Shown here one piece after another: positions 31,687 to 43,174 of a DNA stretch of 64,000 nucleotides. Position 1 is the first letter of the stretch. Each line of letters begins with the position of its first letter. The DNA is taken from the NCBI GenBank assembly GCA_964642385.1, contig CAZXON010000001.1, positions 62,001-126,000 on the forward strand, in the 5' to 3' direction. Under the pieces are notes generated by a model. The model worked only from the letters and a program-made list of their open reading frames with translations. It was not told the origin of the DNA and ran no database searches. The position numbers and the translations under genes were made by a program. The stretch is from JBDHUW01 sp964642385 (GTDB lineage Bacteria; Patescibacteriota; Gracilibacteria; Absconditabacterales; Absconditicoccaceae).

Positions 31687-33423
31687 ATGAATAAAAAAGA
31701 ATTTGTTGTTTCTCACACAATTCATGGAAGCATTATCGAAAATCCAAAATGAGACATTGGTTGATCTCGTCATGAACTAGAGGTGCAGTATGGGAAAAAC
31801 ACCGCTCGCATACTTTTGGATGCCGGTTCTAGACAATATAATGATGACACAAAAGAATATAAAAGCACATTAAAACATATAAAACCACATACAGCTAAAA
31901 AATTAAAAGAATGAGTTGAAAAGGAAGCAACTACAATAAAACCTCCTCTATTTTGAACCGATGTAAAAAATATCGACGCGGTCCTCATATCTCACGCACA
32001 CGATGATCATAATGGTGAAAGCATATTTTTGCCGAAAGAGTGATATCAAGGAGAAATTTACATGCATGAAATGACAAAAAATTTAGCAAAAGTAACATTC
32101 CAAGACTCGATTGAAAAAGACAGGAGGGCGTCTCAGATGAGTAACGAGTCACGCAAACAAGAACGAAGTAAATTGAAATCAGCAAACCAAGCATATGCCA
32201 CACTATTAGGAGTAGCAAAAACAAGAAATAAGAAAATTATAAAAAAAGATCAAATGCCACTTGAGAAAATCGAGGAAACGTTTGAAAAAAATGGGCTTAT
32301 TCCACAGGACCCTCTCTCAGAACAACAGTTAAATGAATTTAAGCCAACATATACAAAACCGACTCTTGAGAAAGAAGATCTTAGCGCGCTGTTAAAACAA
32401 ATTAAACCTGTACCATATTGAAAAGAGTTTAAAGTAGTATGAAATTTTGTAAAATGAAAATTCTATAATGCTGGCCATATCAACTGATCTGTGCAAATTT
32501 TGCTAAAAATAGTATGAGATATCAACAAACCCCATCACTCATTTAATATCCTCTATACTGGCGATCTTGGAAGGTTTCAAGACCCTGGAAAAGAGTGAGC
32601 TCCTCAAATACCAAAAGAAAAACTGGATTATATTATGATGGAAAGCACATATGGCAATGCCCTACACCCTTCGCGTAATCAAGAAGCAAAAAGATTTATT
32701 GATGAAATAAACTCTTGAGAAGGACTTATACTGATCTGTTGTTTTACAAAACAAAGAATGCAAGAAGTCAGAGAGCTATTAGGAAATGCAATTGATAGCT
32801 GAGCTTTAAAACTATCAAAACATGAGCAAGTTTACTTTTCTTCAAAATTATGATCTGCTATCTCAAAAGAATACATTATGAATGACACAAAGAACACATA
32901 CCCGTATTTGAAAAATCATCCAAAAATGAAGCGAGTCTTTGATGAAGAAAATGGGAGAGAAAATCTACTTGAAAAGCTGGAAAAGGGATGAAGAAGGATA
33001 TTGGTTGTATCAACTAATGGATCGTTAAAAGAGTTCCTTTATAGAGCGACACAATCTACGAAAAACAAAATATTGGGGACGTGATTTCCCATCCCTTGAA
33101 GCATCTTCTATAAGCTTACACACAATGATTTTTCCTCACCGATAATTGTAAATGATAAAATAATAGATGTGAATAAAGCATATGTAGATAATTTTAGTTT
33201 CTCATCACATGGAGACCAAGAAGATTTGATGCATTTTATCAAAAATTGCAATCTTGCTCAGAATGTAAAAATAGCTCTTGTGCATTGATGAGATAGCAGA
33301 TACGCTCTAGCGGAGAAAATTGAAGCTTTTTTGGAAAAAAGAGATATAAAATCACCCAAAGAAAATAGGGGGCAACGAAAAGTATTTGTACCAAAGAATA
33401 ATGGTGAAACAATCGCCTTCTAA
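31687..33423 (+). CDS. Metallo-beta-lactamase / beta-CASP nuclease-like protein 2
   Basis: 578 aa paralogue of the preceding protein. Zinc motif ISHAHDDHNGES, then a helical insertion (about residues 120-235: EKDRRASQMSNESRKQER), FYNAGHINGSVQI, YTGDLGRFQDPG, MESTYGNALHPSRN, a beta-CASP domain, and SFSSHGDQEDLMHFI as the conserved His/Asp motif. Residues SHAHDDH fulfil the metal-binding pattern. It ends two bases before the cysS stop, convergently. Having two divergent copies in a reduced genome suggests distinct RNA substrates. Confidence 0.85.
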
Positions 33424-33424
33424 A

Positions 33425-34930
33425 TTATATTTCTAGTGGCTCAACTTCCCACATTCCATCAGTATCTTTCACGTTTCGTCACAACTCCTGTATTTGTTTT
33501 CTCAATTCATCAGCTTTAAGATAATCCTTATTTTGTTTTGCTTCTCGGCGTTCCATTGCCAACTCTTTCACTCATTGAGGTATGGTGTTTTCTTGTTTCC
33601 CCATTAATGCTAACACACCATCATAGAGTCCTATTTTCAAAATATATTTATCTATGTAAAGGATAGTATTTAACACATCATCATTTAGTTCATTAAGTCA
33701 TTTTTGTAAATTCGCAAGAAACTTAGGAGTGTCTAAATCATCCAAAAGCGGTCTTGTAAACTCTAAAAACGAAGAATTATCTATAGAACATTTATCAACA
33801 TCACGAAAATGAATAATACGATCTCCTGTATATGTATATATTTTTTTTAACATATTTTGCCTAGTTGTTTTGGCTGCATCAAGAGACTCTCGACTAAAAT
33901 CCAAAAAATTGCGATATTGACTAGTAAAGAAAAAATATCTCAAATCTAGTGCATTGTATCATTTTTTTTGCAATCATAGTAAACTCAAATCATCTCCTGC
34001 TGATTTAGATACTTTTGTGCCATTTATATTTAAAAACTGTCCATGCAACCGATAGGTAACTCGAGGTTTTTTATGACAAAAAGAACATTCAGATTGCGCA
34101 ATCTCATTAGAATGATGCACTGGTATATGATCTACTCATCAAGTGTGTATATCAAAATTATGACCCAATAAAGCTCTACTCATGGCACTACATTCTAAAT
34201 GCCATCATGGGAATCCTTTTGTTTCTTGTTCTTGGGTGCTGAGAGTATCTTTATTTTTATCATCTATCAACAATCCTTCACGTGGTCAATCAAGAATCCA
34301 TTCCATTTGGCGCTGTTCATCCAATGGTGAAAATTTCCATAAAGCAAAGTCAGTAGGATTTTTTTTATCACTGGCTTTTACTCTAATTCATACTTCCAAT
34401 CCAGCTAACGCTTGTTTATAATTCGGTCACATTAATTTTCCATAATCTGAAATAATGCCTGTATCCATGTATATACCATCTCATGGAATAACATATGTAT
34501 ATCATTTTTCTGTTAGATCTCTTAAAATATCTATCTGCTCTTTTATATAATTTGTCGCTCTAGGAAGTGCATCAAACTGTATATGCATATCTTGTATATA
34601 CGTTTTGAAATTAGTTGTATATTTTTCAGCAACTTCTCGAGCTGTTAGTCACTCACGCTTAGATCATTTTTCCATTTTATCTTCTCAGTCGTCTGCGTCA
34701 TCAGTGAGATGCCCAACATCAGTGATATTCATAACATGTATTGTCTGGTATTCTAAGACATATCTAAAAACATCCCCTAACAATCATCGATTTGTAAATG
34801 CGCGCAAATTACCGACATGAGGGTCAGAATAGACAGTCGGGCCACACGAATATATTTTCACCACATCTTCTATCAGCGGTTTAAATATCTCTTTTTTACG
34901 AGTAAGTGTATTGTAAAGAGTAAGATCCAT
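33425..34930 (-). CDS. cysS: Cysteinyl-tRNA synthetase
   Basis: 501 aa class I synthetase. The N-terminal active site has IYSCGPTVYSDPHVGNLRAF (zinc Cys, HIGH-type HVGN), NITDVGHLTDDAD, GWHLECSAMSRALLG, HHSNEIAQSEC and KVSKSAGDD (KMSKS-type). A DALR anticodon domain closes it (PQGVKELAMERREAK). Length and order are normal, and unlike hisS and ileS it carries no Nudix domain. More than fifteen Gly are TGA-encoded. Confidence 0.95.
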
Positions 34931-35064
34931 TATTTATTCATAATATAAATATTTTATTTTGGATAACAAAGTAGATGTTATTCACCACTATTTGAGGTAA
35001 TTAAAAGATAATAGTTTTGAACAAAGCATTAAAAAGATAAGGGCGGTGAATGATCAGATAAAAT

Positions 35065-35280
35065 CTACTTTCCATCATCAAAATCAAAAGATAGTTGTCA
35101 ATTATTAGTAGGAGACACATATGTTTCTCCTGACTCCAAAATTAAAGCCAACTTTTCTCCATACTTTCTAATAAATGACTCTCTTGTGAAGTACAATTCA
35201 TGTGGATAGCGTTCTTTTTCTACATAGTAATGTTCTTTGTTTGGTCAAACCATACTTGCGCTTATTGATCTGTTTTTCAT
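35065..35280 (-). CDS. Small hypothetical protein, 71 aa
   Basis: MKNRSISASMV, then one TGA-encoded Gly and PNKEHYYVEKERYPHELYFT, ending in FDFDDGK and TAG. Soluble and charged, without recognised domain. It is the last gene of a minus-strand run with the 135-aa membrane protein and the SLH protein. Confidence 0.55.
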
Positions 35281-35316
35281 GATGGTATTTTGAATAAACC
35301 AAATAAATTTACACAA

Positions 35317-35724
35317 TTATTTTTCAGTTGATGTGCACTTTTCCAATTCATTAAATAATTTGGCTGCATGATTTGAATAATAAACTTCTTTTTGCATATA
35401 ATCAATTGGTGTCAGGTCTGAAATTTCTTTAATAAAGATTTCTATCTGAGGTATTGATGCACTAATTGTACAATTTTTTTCTTTTGTAAAAGAAAGAATT
35501 TCTTTGTAATTTCTGATCATGGATTGTTGAGCCTGTGCTTGTGTAGAGTCTCATTTACCAATCACATTATTTACCCAGCTAGATACTTTGTGTCTAAGAA
35601 CCTCCATCCCTGAAAGGAAATTTGCTTTTTCAGCAACATTGAGTGACACATATAAGTAACATATATATAACATAATTGATCACAAAACTAGTTCCAAAAT
35701 GTTTATTATAATTTTCTTTTTCAT
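35317..35724 (-). CDS. Hypothetical membrane-anchored protein, 135 aa
   Basis: N-terminal basic residues and one hydrophobic helix (KIIINILELVLGSIMLYICYLY), then a helical exterior part with a Gln-rich stretch (DSTQAQAQQSM) and two Cys. It lies 31 bases after the SLH protein stop, so it may be co-transcribed with it and be a surface-layer accessory protein (inference). No family recognised. Confidence 0.6.
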
Positions 35725-35755
35725 CTCAGATGATAATATGTAAAGATATCAATAA

Positions 35756-37612
35756 TTATTCTGTTATTCTAGTAAGCGTATAGTAAGGCTGTTGTAATGA
35801 TGGAGCAATCAAATATGTCGCATTTTCAACTCCATATGGTCTCATTATTCCAGAAATAATTATACCATCACTCAGCGTCAATGCTACTGTTCAAATCTCT
35901 TTTGTTTCATCCAAAAGAAGGATTTTCCCATACCACACATAATCAGTTTCAAGATATTTTTGTGTCACTGTTTTTAGAATTTTATATTGCGTTCCAAACA
36001 AGTCTACTACATAGGTACCATTTGGGTTTGATTCTAACAAATAAGTATTAATACTAGCTAAACCTGTTAGATTACCTGTTGTTGCAAACGTCCCTGAAGA
36101 AGACATAGTAAATATAAATTTATTTTTTTCAAAATTGTTGTTGAGATTTGAAAGAATGTCTTTTTGGATTTTGCTCTTATATAAAAGAACAGCAACTTCA
36201 TATCTTGTAATGGGTTTTTCAAAATTTTCTGGTGAGCTAGCTGAAATCATACCTAATTGTAACGCTCTATCATAATATTTTTGCCACCATTTGCTACCAG
36301 ATTCATCTTGATATCCGTCTGTGATCCTGAGAAGTATTGATATTGCTTGAGCTCTTGTTAGCTCATTAAATGGCTTAAAAACACCATCTGATCATTTTAA
36401 TATTCAGATAGTGCAAGCTTGATTTACATAAGGTACTAGCGACTGGTCTGCGTTGTCAAGATCGCTAAATTCACAACCACCTGTTGTGGCATTTGGAGAA
36501 ACAATTTGAGAACCTATTGCATATCTAAAAGTAAGGTACATTTTTGCTGCTTCCTGTCTTTGAATAGAATCAAATGGACGGAAGTCATTTATATCCGTAT
36601 ATTTAGTAACTCAAATATCATGTAATCGATAAATTGCCTCTTGTAAAGCTGGGTCTGATGTTAATGAGCTAACCAATGGTACATCAGCAATTAGCCCAGA
36701 GGTGACTGAACTTCCAGAGCTATTAAAACCGGTTTCAACCAAACCTCCAGTTGCTACATTTCAAGTAACCTCAGATGGAGTCAATGAAGTAGATCAACTA
36801 GTTACTTTATTCACTGATCTATATAATAACAAAGCAGCTTCATATCTAGAAACTTTTCAGTCAAACGCATTTGCATTTTGTTCTTTTGTTAATCATAAAT
36901 CTCTTGCATGTGTGTAATATGCTAACCACCAAGGATTTGTAGTCTCATCAAGTTTTTTCCCAAGGATCATTCTTACAAGCGCTGTAGTAAATTCAGCTTT
37001 TGATATTTGATCATTTGGTCTAAAAATTCCATCTTTACCTACCATTATCCCCAATGCGCAAGCATCTAATACGTGTTGTTTTAAAGTAGAATCAAAACCA
37101 GTATCTGTGAATATGCATGATGTGCTGGTAGGTATCTGTTTTCACAGTATTTTTTTTGCAAAAACTGCAAAGAATTTGGCGCCTTGTTGTCTAGTTAATC
37201 AATTCATTGGTTCATATCCACTTATTGACGAATATTGTGTCAAGCCATTTGTGTAGAACCATGAGAGCGCAGAAACAAATTCTGTATCAGCTGAAAAAGG
37301 AGCCAGATGTCAAGATGTAATCAATGAAATAGTCACGCTTTCAGCTGTTGATTCTGTTCATGTCGCAACAATAGCTCATGTAGACACTGATCATGTCGTG
37401 ATTGTTCACGTTGTAACGACAGTTCCAGTTGTCGCTCATGATGTTTCAATAATAGTTCACGTTGAAAGCGAACTTCAAGATAAAATCAAAGAAATCAATT
37501 GATCTACTGCAACATCAGTAGTATCAGCACTTACAAACTGGATAGAAAACCCAGCACTCAAGCCCAAACCTAGCAAAACTGCCGAAGAAATCAAAAAAAG
37601 ATTTTTTTTCAT
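35756..37612 (-). CDS. SLH-domain surface protein
   Basis: 618 aa. Signal peptide (KKNLFLISSAVLLGLGLSAG), a Ser/Thr/Gly-rich stalk with repeated TG and TT units (about residues 45-95), then S-layer homology motifs: FVSALSWFYTNGLTQY, RPNDQISKAEFTTALVRM, WWLAYYTHARDLGLTKE, FRPFDSIQRQEAAKM, FKPFNELTRAQAISILLR and YEVAVLLYK. The C-terminal ~110 residues are a beta-rich domain (TFATTGNLTGLASINTYLL). SLH modules bind secondary cell-wall polymers, so it is probably an S-layer or cell-wall-anchored protein. It diverges from hrcA. Confidence 0.88.
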
Positions 37613-37749
37613 GTAATAAGAAAGAGCAAATAAAACCATTTCTAAAATCATTTATAGTGTTTCTCATTGAAAAGTAAATATGTTTGCATAATGAAATTAA
37701 ATATATATTATCTAAGAAAGTAAAGGTTATTTTTTGTTTTCATACGAGT

Positions 37750-38445
37750 ATGCCGAAAAAAAATCAGAAACTTCTTGGCTTGCTATCAATTGTTATTGAT
37801 ACATATATTGATAAATGAGACCCCGTTGGATCTAAATTTTTGTATGCAAGTGAACTAACTGAATATGCCCCTTCAACACTGAGAAAACAGCTTAACATGC
37901 TCGAGAAAGAAGGGCTTGTCTATCAGCCTTACAACAGTTCAGGGCGTCTTCCAACCATAGAATGAGTCTCATTATATGTAGATGAGTTGCTAAAAAACGA
38001 AGAAGAATATGACGGGAAAGATAATTTTTCTTTAGCGTTTGATGTGAATTACGCTCGCAATGGGCTTAGATATATCATAGAAACATTAGGTAAGCTAGTA
38101 GATTGCGCGGTTGTTTGATTTCTTCGTAATGACGAATACTACTTCTTGGGGATCAACAACCTTCTAAAACATTCTACGATGAACGACATGGATACTACCA
38201 AGTACATTGTCCAATATATTGAAGATAAAAAAATCGTACCAACTCTAGCTGGGAAGGTCATTAAGACAAACCAAATATATTATACCTTCCTCCAAAGTGA
38301 TCAGCATGTTATTTCTATCGTATTCACAAAAATAAACGTAAATGGATATGATAGTGTGATTAGTATTGTTTGACCATTGAGGACAGATTACAAAAAAAAC
38401 ATCCATATTGTCAAAAAATTCTTAGAAAAATATAATCAAAAATAA
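37750..38445 (+). CDS. hrcA: HrcA-like heat-shock repressor, short form
   Basis: 231 aa. N-terminal winged helix typical of HrcA: LLGLLSIVIDTYIDKGDPVGSKFL, STLRKQLNMLEKEGLVYQPYNSSGRLPTI-type sequence. The C-terminal effector part is about 100 residues shorter than in the usual ~340-aa HrcA, but the closing segment (SIVGPLRTDYKKNIHIVKKFL) matches the family end. HrcA normally binds CIRCE operators to repress chaperone genes. I see no CIRCE palindrome before this gene or before dnaJ. Confidence 0.85.
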
Positions 38446-38481
38446 TAGCTAACGACATACATGATTCTGTCCGATTCTATT

Positions 38482-38542
38482 GGCCCGTACTATCGAAAGT
38501 CAATGAGCCAATCTACTACGAAACGGGCCTCGCCTTCGGCGA
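38482..38542 (+). repeat. Three-hairpin structured element, copy 2
   Basis: Sense to the downstream coiled-coil gene: stem GGCCCGT (38482-38488)/ACGGGCC (38523-38529), ACTATCG just inside the left arm, then hairpin TCGCC-TTC-GGCGA (38530-38542). The third flanking hairpin seen in the other copies is not evident here. It lies between the hrcA stop and the next start. Confidence 0.7.
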
Positions 38543-38574
38543 AACAATACAAATAATTCTTATTGCTAAATACG

Positions 38575-39156
38575 ATGGTAACTCCTCCAAAAAAAATAGA
38601 TAACATTGAATCTTGAAATTGAAATTATATTTGAGATTTTTTTCACTATAAAAATAAATTGAGTTCACTAGAAAAACAAATAAAAGAAACGAATAGGACA
38701 TATGTGGAAGGCAAAGAAGATAAAGAAACCAAAAAAAAATTACATAATTTTGTAAGAGATGCTTATACGATACTTATTAATAGATTGTGATATAAAATAA
38801 ATTCATTCAAAACGCGAGTAGAAATTCAGATTTTAAACAACGAAATAAAAACCAAAAAACTACTACGCGAATTGCAAAATGAAATACTTGCAACACACAA
38901 TGCAAAAGAAAAAGAAAAAAACAGGATAGAACTGGAATCGAAAACGCAAACACCGAACAAACCTAAAAACCCAAATACACCAATCAGGAAAAATACAACT
39001 GAAATAAAAAAAGACGATCCAACTCTTTTAGAAAAGATACAAAAAAATAGAATTTTGGCTTGAGAAAAAGTAGAACAATATATGAGCACCGTAAGCCAAA
39101 AAACATCTGGACCTTTGCGTGCAATGATCTGATGGCTAGCTCAGAAAGCAAAATAA
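38575..39156 (+). CDS. Hypothetical coiled-coil protein, 193 aa
   Basis: Very Lys/Glu/Asn-rich, almost all helix (SSLEKQIKETNRTYVEGKED, QILNNEIKTKKLLRELQNE), with a Pro/Asn-rich break (TPNKPKNPNTPI) and a short C-terminal helix (MSTVSQKTSGPL). No membrane segment. It is preceded by structured element copy 2 and followed 23 bases later by the Nudix hydrolase. No family recognised. Confidence 0.65.
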
Positions 39157-39179
39157 TTTTTTTTATTATTATCACACAC

Positions 39180-39662
39180 ATGAACGTTATTCAAAGTGCA
39201 TGAGGTATCATCTATCTTATCGATGATAAAAACACACCTAAATTCCTTCTCATAAAAAGACATGCGATGTCGGGGAAGATTGAATGGGTCGCGCCAAAAG
39301 GAAAAATTCAACCATGAGAGAGCGCTGAACAAGCTGCTATTCGCGAGGTGTGAGAAGAAGCTTGATTACCAAAAGACAAATTAGTGATAGAGCAAAAAAT
39401 TGGCGCCACTAGTTTAAGAAGTAGTCATGAGATGAAATGAGGTATGGATAAAGACATTACCTATTTTTTGATGCATTATCATGGACACAAAGACGATGTG
39501 TGTATACAACCAGTAGAATGATATCTGGGAATTTATAAACGAGCATCCTTGGAAGAAGCTATGGGATTGATATATTATCAAAACATGAGAGAAATTATAT
39601 TGCAGGCACACAACGCAATTGGACAACAACTCATTAAAAAAAGATTTTTAGACACAATCTAA
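39180..39662 (+). CDS. Stand-alone Nudix hydrolase
   Basis: 160 aa. Nudix box GKIQPGESAEQ then AIREVGEEAGL, a perfect Gx5Ex7REUxEExGU with three of its Gly encoded by TGA. It starts QSAGGIIYLI and has FLLIKRHAMSGKIEWVAPKG, a form common in diadenosine polyphosphate and (d)NTP hydrolases. Upstream is the coiled-coil gene, downstream ruvB. It is the only free Nudix enzyme in the window, beside two that are built into tRNA synthetases. Substrate not predictable. Confidence 0.9.
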
Positions 39663-39734
39663 TAACTTTTCCTTGCAGAACTAGTATTTTTTTGTATATA
39701 TGGTACATATTTACCTTGAATTTTTCATTGGATT

Positions 39735-40697
39735 ATGGAAGTAAAGAAAATCGAGATCACACAAGATAACACCGATATGCTAGAAACACGTGGTCATACG
39801 TATAGACCATTGTGATTTTCGACTTTTGTAGGACAAGAAAGTATCGTTAACATCATCAAGACAGCGATAAAATCAGCAAAGCAAAGCGACCATACACTAG
39901 GACACATTCTCTTTTCTGGTAGTAGTGGATATGGGAAAACGACGCTAGCGGCGATCATTGCAAACGAAATGAATGTACAAATAAAGGCAGTCACAGGTTA
40001 TGCAATTGGGAAACCTTCTGAACTTATTTCAATCCTAAATAATTTACAAGAGGGAGATATATTGTTTATCGATGAGATTCACCGTCTTAAGCCAAATATT
40101 GAAGAAGTTTTGTATATTGCAATGGAAGATCGAGTCATTGATTTTGTAATGCCCGAAGGTGGAAGTATGCGTTTACCAATCAATCACTTTAGTCTAATTG
40201 GTGCAACGACGAAACTCGAGTCTCTTTCTGCGCCGCTAAAAAACAGGTTTGTATATAAATTTCACTTTGAAGATTATACAAAAAAGGAAATTCAAGAGAT
40301 TGTCAAAAAATATCTAGACACCTACTCTATCGAAGCTGACAAAAAAATTATAGAAAAAATCAGTGAAAAAGTAGAACATACGCCAAGAGAAATACACAAT
40401 CTTTGCATAAAAATTAGGGATTACCTGATAGCAGAATGAGCAAGCGAAAAACTTTGTATGAAAAGCTCACAACGAGATACCTTTGAGCATCGATTGAATA
40501 TAGATGCAGGAGGTATAACGCCACTTCACAAGAAATATCTTGCAATACTTGCTGAAAATGAAGATGCAGTTTGAGTAAAAACACTAGCTGCGAAATTATG
40601 AATGAATGAAAAAGCAATAGAAAATGATATAGAACCACTCCTCTTGAAGCTCGGAAAAATTGAGAAGACAATGAAAGGAAGGGTTCTGAAAGGATAA
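39735..40697 (+). CDS. ruvB: Holliday junction helicase subunit RuvB
   Basis: 320 aa AAA+ motor that drives branch migration with RuvA. RPLGFSTFVGQESIV at the N-terminus, Walker A SGSSGYGKTTLA, sensor segment ITGYAIGKPSEL, Walker B ILFIDEIHRLKP, LIGATTKLESLSAPLKNRF and a C-terminal winged helix (GGITPLHKKYLAILAEN, VKTLAAKLGMNEKAIE). Length is slightly below the usual 330-350. It follows the Nudix gene by 72 bases. Confidence 0.95.
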
Positions 40698-40934
40698 TTC
40701 TATGAGATTTACAAACAACAGATATTAGAAGGAAATAGCCAATCAGAGTGCCTCTCATAGAGAATGAATTCAGATCTCAGCCAGATTTAGGAAACTATAC
40801 AGAAACAAAGAAATTAATTTTGACCTAACTTTTTTGCTAGGCTACCCGAAAAACAAGTATATCTATTGACGAGAAAAAACATCCGCAAACAAATTAAAAA
40901 TCATAATTCTTTATTCATGGTAATTATCAAATCC

Positions 40935-41347
40935 ATGGTAATAAGAAGGGCAGAAAAAAAGACTTAAAAGCGTGTGAAAATCTAGTCCATATTCTCGAAT
41001 TAAAACTTGCAACAGGTGGATTTTTTGATCAATTTTCTTTAGAAAAATACTTAGACAAAAACTTTTTTTTGGTGATCGAAAACGAACAAAATATACTTGG
41101 TTTAATAATTGGATAGCCAGTGAAAGGGGAAGGGTGTATCGTCTGGATGATCGCTATTTCTGAAAATTATAGAGGCAAAGGAATTGGAAGTTTGTTGCTC
41201 AAGGAATATGAAAGAAAAATAAAAAAAATTGGCATCAATTGGATTGTATTGTACTGATTTCAAAAAAATTCGAGAGTTTTGGATTTTTACAGAAAACATG
41301 GTTTTTCTGAAGGAGTTACATGTGTAGAGTTTGTAAAAGAGATTTAA
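40935..41347 (+). pseudogene. Degenerate GNAT acetyltransferase
   Basis: From ATG 40935 (or 40917) the start MVIRRAEKKDLKACEN is typical of GNAT proteins, but it requires one extra A in the run of seven A at about 40954-40960. In the shifted frame the sequence continues LVHILELKLATGGFF ... NILGLIIG, meets a TAG (41114-41116), and then continues PVKGEG, IAISENYRGKGIGSLLLKEYE (the acetyl-CoA loop RGKGIG) and DFYRKHGFSEG to TAA. One frameshift plus one stop indicate a pseudogene, although the acetyl-CoA motif is intact. Confidence 0.75.
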
Positions 41348-41479
41348 TAAAAATTTTTTCTAATTTAATAGCCCAAAAAAAATGATTCTTAAAAACATAA
41401 ACAAAAATGTTTTTTTAACTTAAAATGAAAAAAATAGTTTGTCATTATTTTTTTGAGATGCGATAGTAAAAAATAGTGT

Positions 41480-42424
41480 TTATCCTCTTAACTCTTTCCA
41501 TAATTTTTCCTGATCTTTGGATAGTTTTTTGGGTACAGAAACATGTAATTTAACCAATAAATCACCGTGTTTTGAGGCGAAGACTCAACCTCTACCCATT
41601 TTAGAAAATCACTTTCCAGCGACTTTTATAGTATCTGTTACTTGTGTTCATTTTGGAATTTTTACTGTAATTTTTCCTTCTGGATGAGAAACCGAAACCT
41701 CAGTTCAAAGAACCAAATCTATGATATCTACATCCGCATAGACTATGATATCATCATCTTCCCTCGTGTATAAGGTAGAAGGTTTAATATGAATTTTCAC
41801 ATAAACATCACCTGCAGGTCATCAATTTATCCCTGAATTAGCTTTGCCAGGAAACTTTATATATTGTCATGATTGAATTCCTCATGGTACGTCAACATGT
41901 ATAGTGTCGCTTTCTTCAAATCATCTTCTAGTTTTTGGATCAATATTTACTATTTTTTTATAAGACACATCTTTAGTTATTCACTGATATGCTTGTTCAA
42001 AAGAAATATTTAATTGCATCTCAATATCATCTCCTTTTCTTGGTCTATTTGAAAATCCTCCACCAAAGATACCTCCGATAAGATCACCAAAAATATCATT
42101 CATATCCCCTCATCAAAATTGGAATGTCGTTCAATCTCAAAATCAAGAGAATCATCAGAATCACCCTTGCCCTCAGAATCAGCCTTGTCCTCAGAATCAG
42201 CCGAAACCTCATTTTCTAATTGAATCATACTGTTGACGCTTCTGTGAATCTCATACTACTTGATATGCTTCATTGAGAGTTTTGAATTGTTCTTGATCAC
42301 CTCATTTGTCTGGATGATGTTTCATTGCAAGTTTGCGAAAAGCCTTCTTGATATCATTATCTGAAGCAGTTTCTTCTACACCGAGAACTTTATAGTAATC
42401 TTTTTGTGGGTCAAAATCGAACAT
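41480..42424 (-). CDS. dnaJ: DnaJ/CbpA-like co-chaperone without zinc finger
   Basis: 314 aa. J domain (DYYKVLGVEETASDNDI, with HHPDKGG as the HPD motif), a Gly/Phe linker (GGFGGFGGQGGFGGQGG), then two substrate-binding beta domains (DDIEMQLNISFEQAYQG, PGGIQSGQYIKFPGK, GDVYVKIHIKPS, LGTEVSVSHPEGKITVKIP) and VKLHVSVPKKLS. The four CxxCxGxG repeats of true DnaJ are absent, so it is the type II (CbpA-like) form. About a dozen of the linker Gly are TGA, the densest such run in the window. Confidence 0.9.
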
Positions 42425-42506
42425 AGAATAAATATATTATATTAAAGAGATAGAAACCTTGTGGTTTAGCAAATAGCAAACGAAATGAAGGACATTTTTT
42501 ATTTTC

Positions 42507-42539
42507 AAAAAAATAGCACCTAGACTATAAAGATGCTAC
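42507..42539 (-). terminator. Possible terminator of lspA
   Basis: On the minus strand TAGCA (from 42538) pairs with TGCTA (ending 42514) across a 15-base loop and is followed by seven T. The stem is short. Confidence 0.5.
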
Positions 42540-42562
42540 ATAAAAAATCAAGAAGAATAAAA

Positions 42563-43039
42563 TTATTTGGTATAAAAATTTTCTCATTTTTTTGTGTTTT
42601 TTGACAGCTGTATAATAAACAAGCATATCCCAAGGAATAAGCAAAGATCTGCAACATTAAACACAGGGAACTGAAATCAAAATATCTGATGAAAATTACA
42701 TAAATCCTGTAAAGATATCCAATCTCTAACTCCATGGAAGAGCAATCTATCATAGGTGTTGCCAACTATTCCTGCCACCAAGAGACTTGTAGAAAATATT
42801 GAAAGAGGTTTCTTTTGGTCAAGAAAAAACAAAAAAAGAATAAGCAATATTCATACTATTACAGAGATCCATGAGGGGATAGCCAATCATCGTATTGCGC
42901 CGGCATTTAACACGCCACTTTCAGTATTGTAGAAAAAATTTTTTGTCCAAAGATCAATACAAAGAAAGGAAAAAACAAAGAGGGAAAAAGCCTCTAAACG
43001 ATACCTTTTTAATTCAAACAAAGTTTCTTTTTGTTTCAT
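42563..43039 (-). CDS. lspA: Lipoprotein signal peptidase
   Basis: 158 aa with four membrane helices. The catalytic segments are both present: VAGIVGNTYDRLLFHGVRDW (GNxxDR Asp) and FPVFNVADLCLFLGI (FNxAD Asp). It cleaves the leader of diacylglyceryl-modified prolipoproteins. The N-terminus FELKRYRLEAF is unusually long and charged. It lies next to an assembly gap, so its upstream neighbour is unknown. Confidence 0.93.
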
Positions 43040-43074
43040 GTTGCAAAACTCATAAATAAAAATTATAGTAAGAG

Positions 43075-43174
43075 NNNNNNNNNNNNNNNNNNNNNNNNNN
43101 NNNNNNNNNNNNNNNNNNNNNNNNNNNNNNNNNNNNNNNNNNNNNNNNNNNNNNNNNNNNNNNNNNNNNNNNNN
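43075..43174. other. Assembly gap of 100 N
   Basis: Exactly 100 N, probably a placeholder of unknown true length. It removes the 5' end of the following surface protein gene. Confidence 0.95.
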
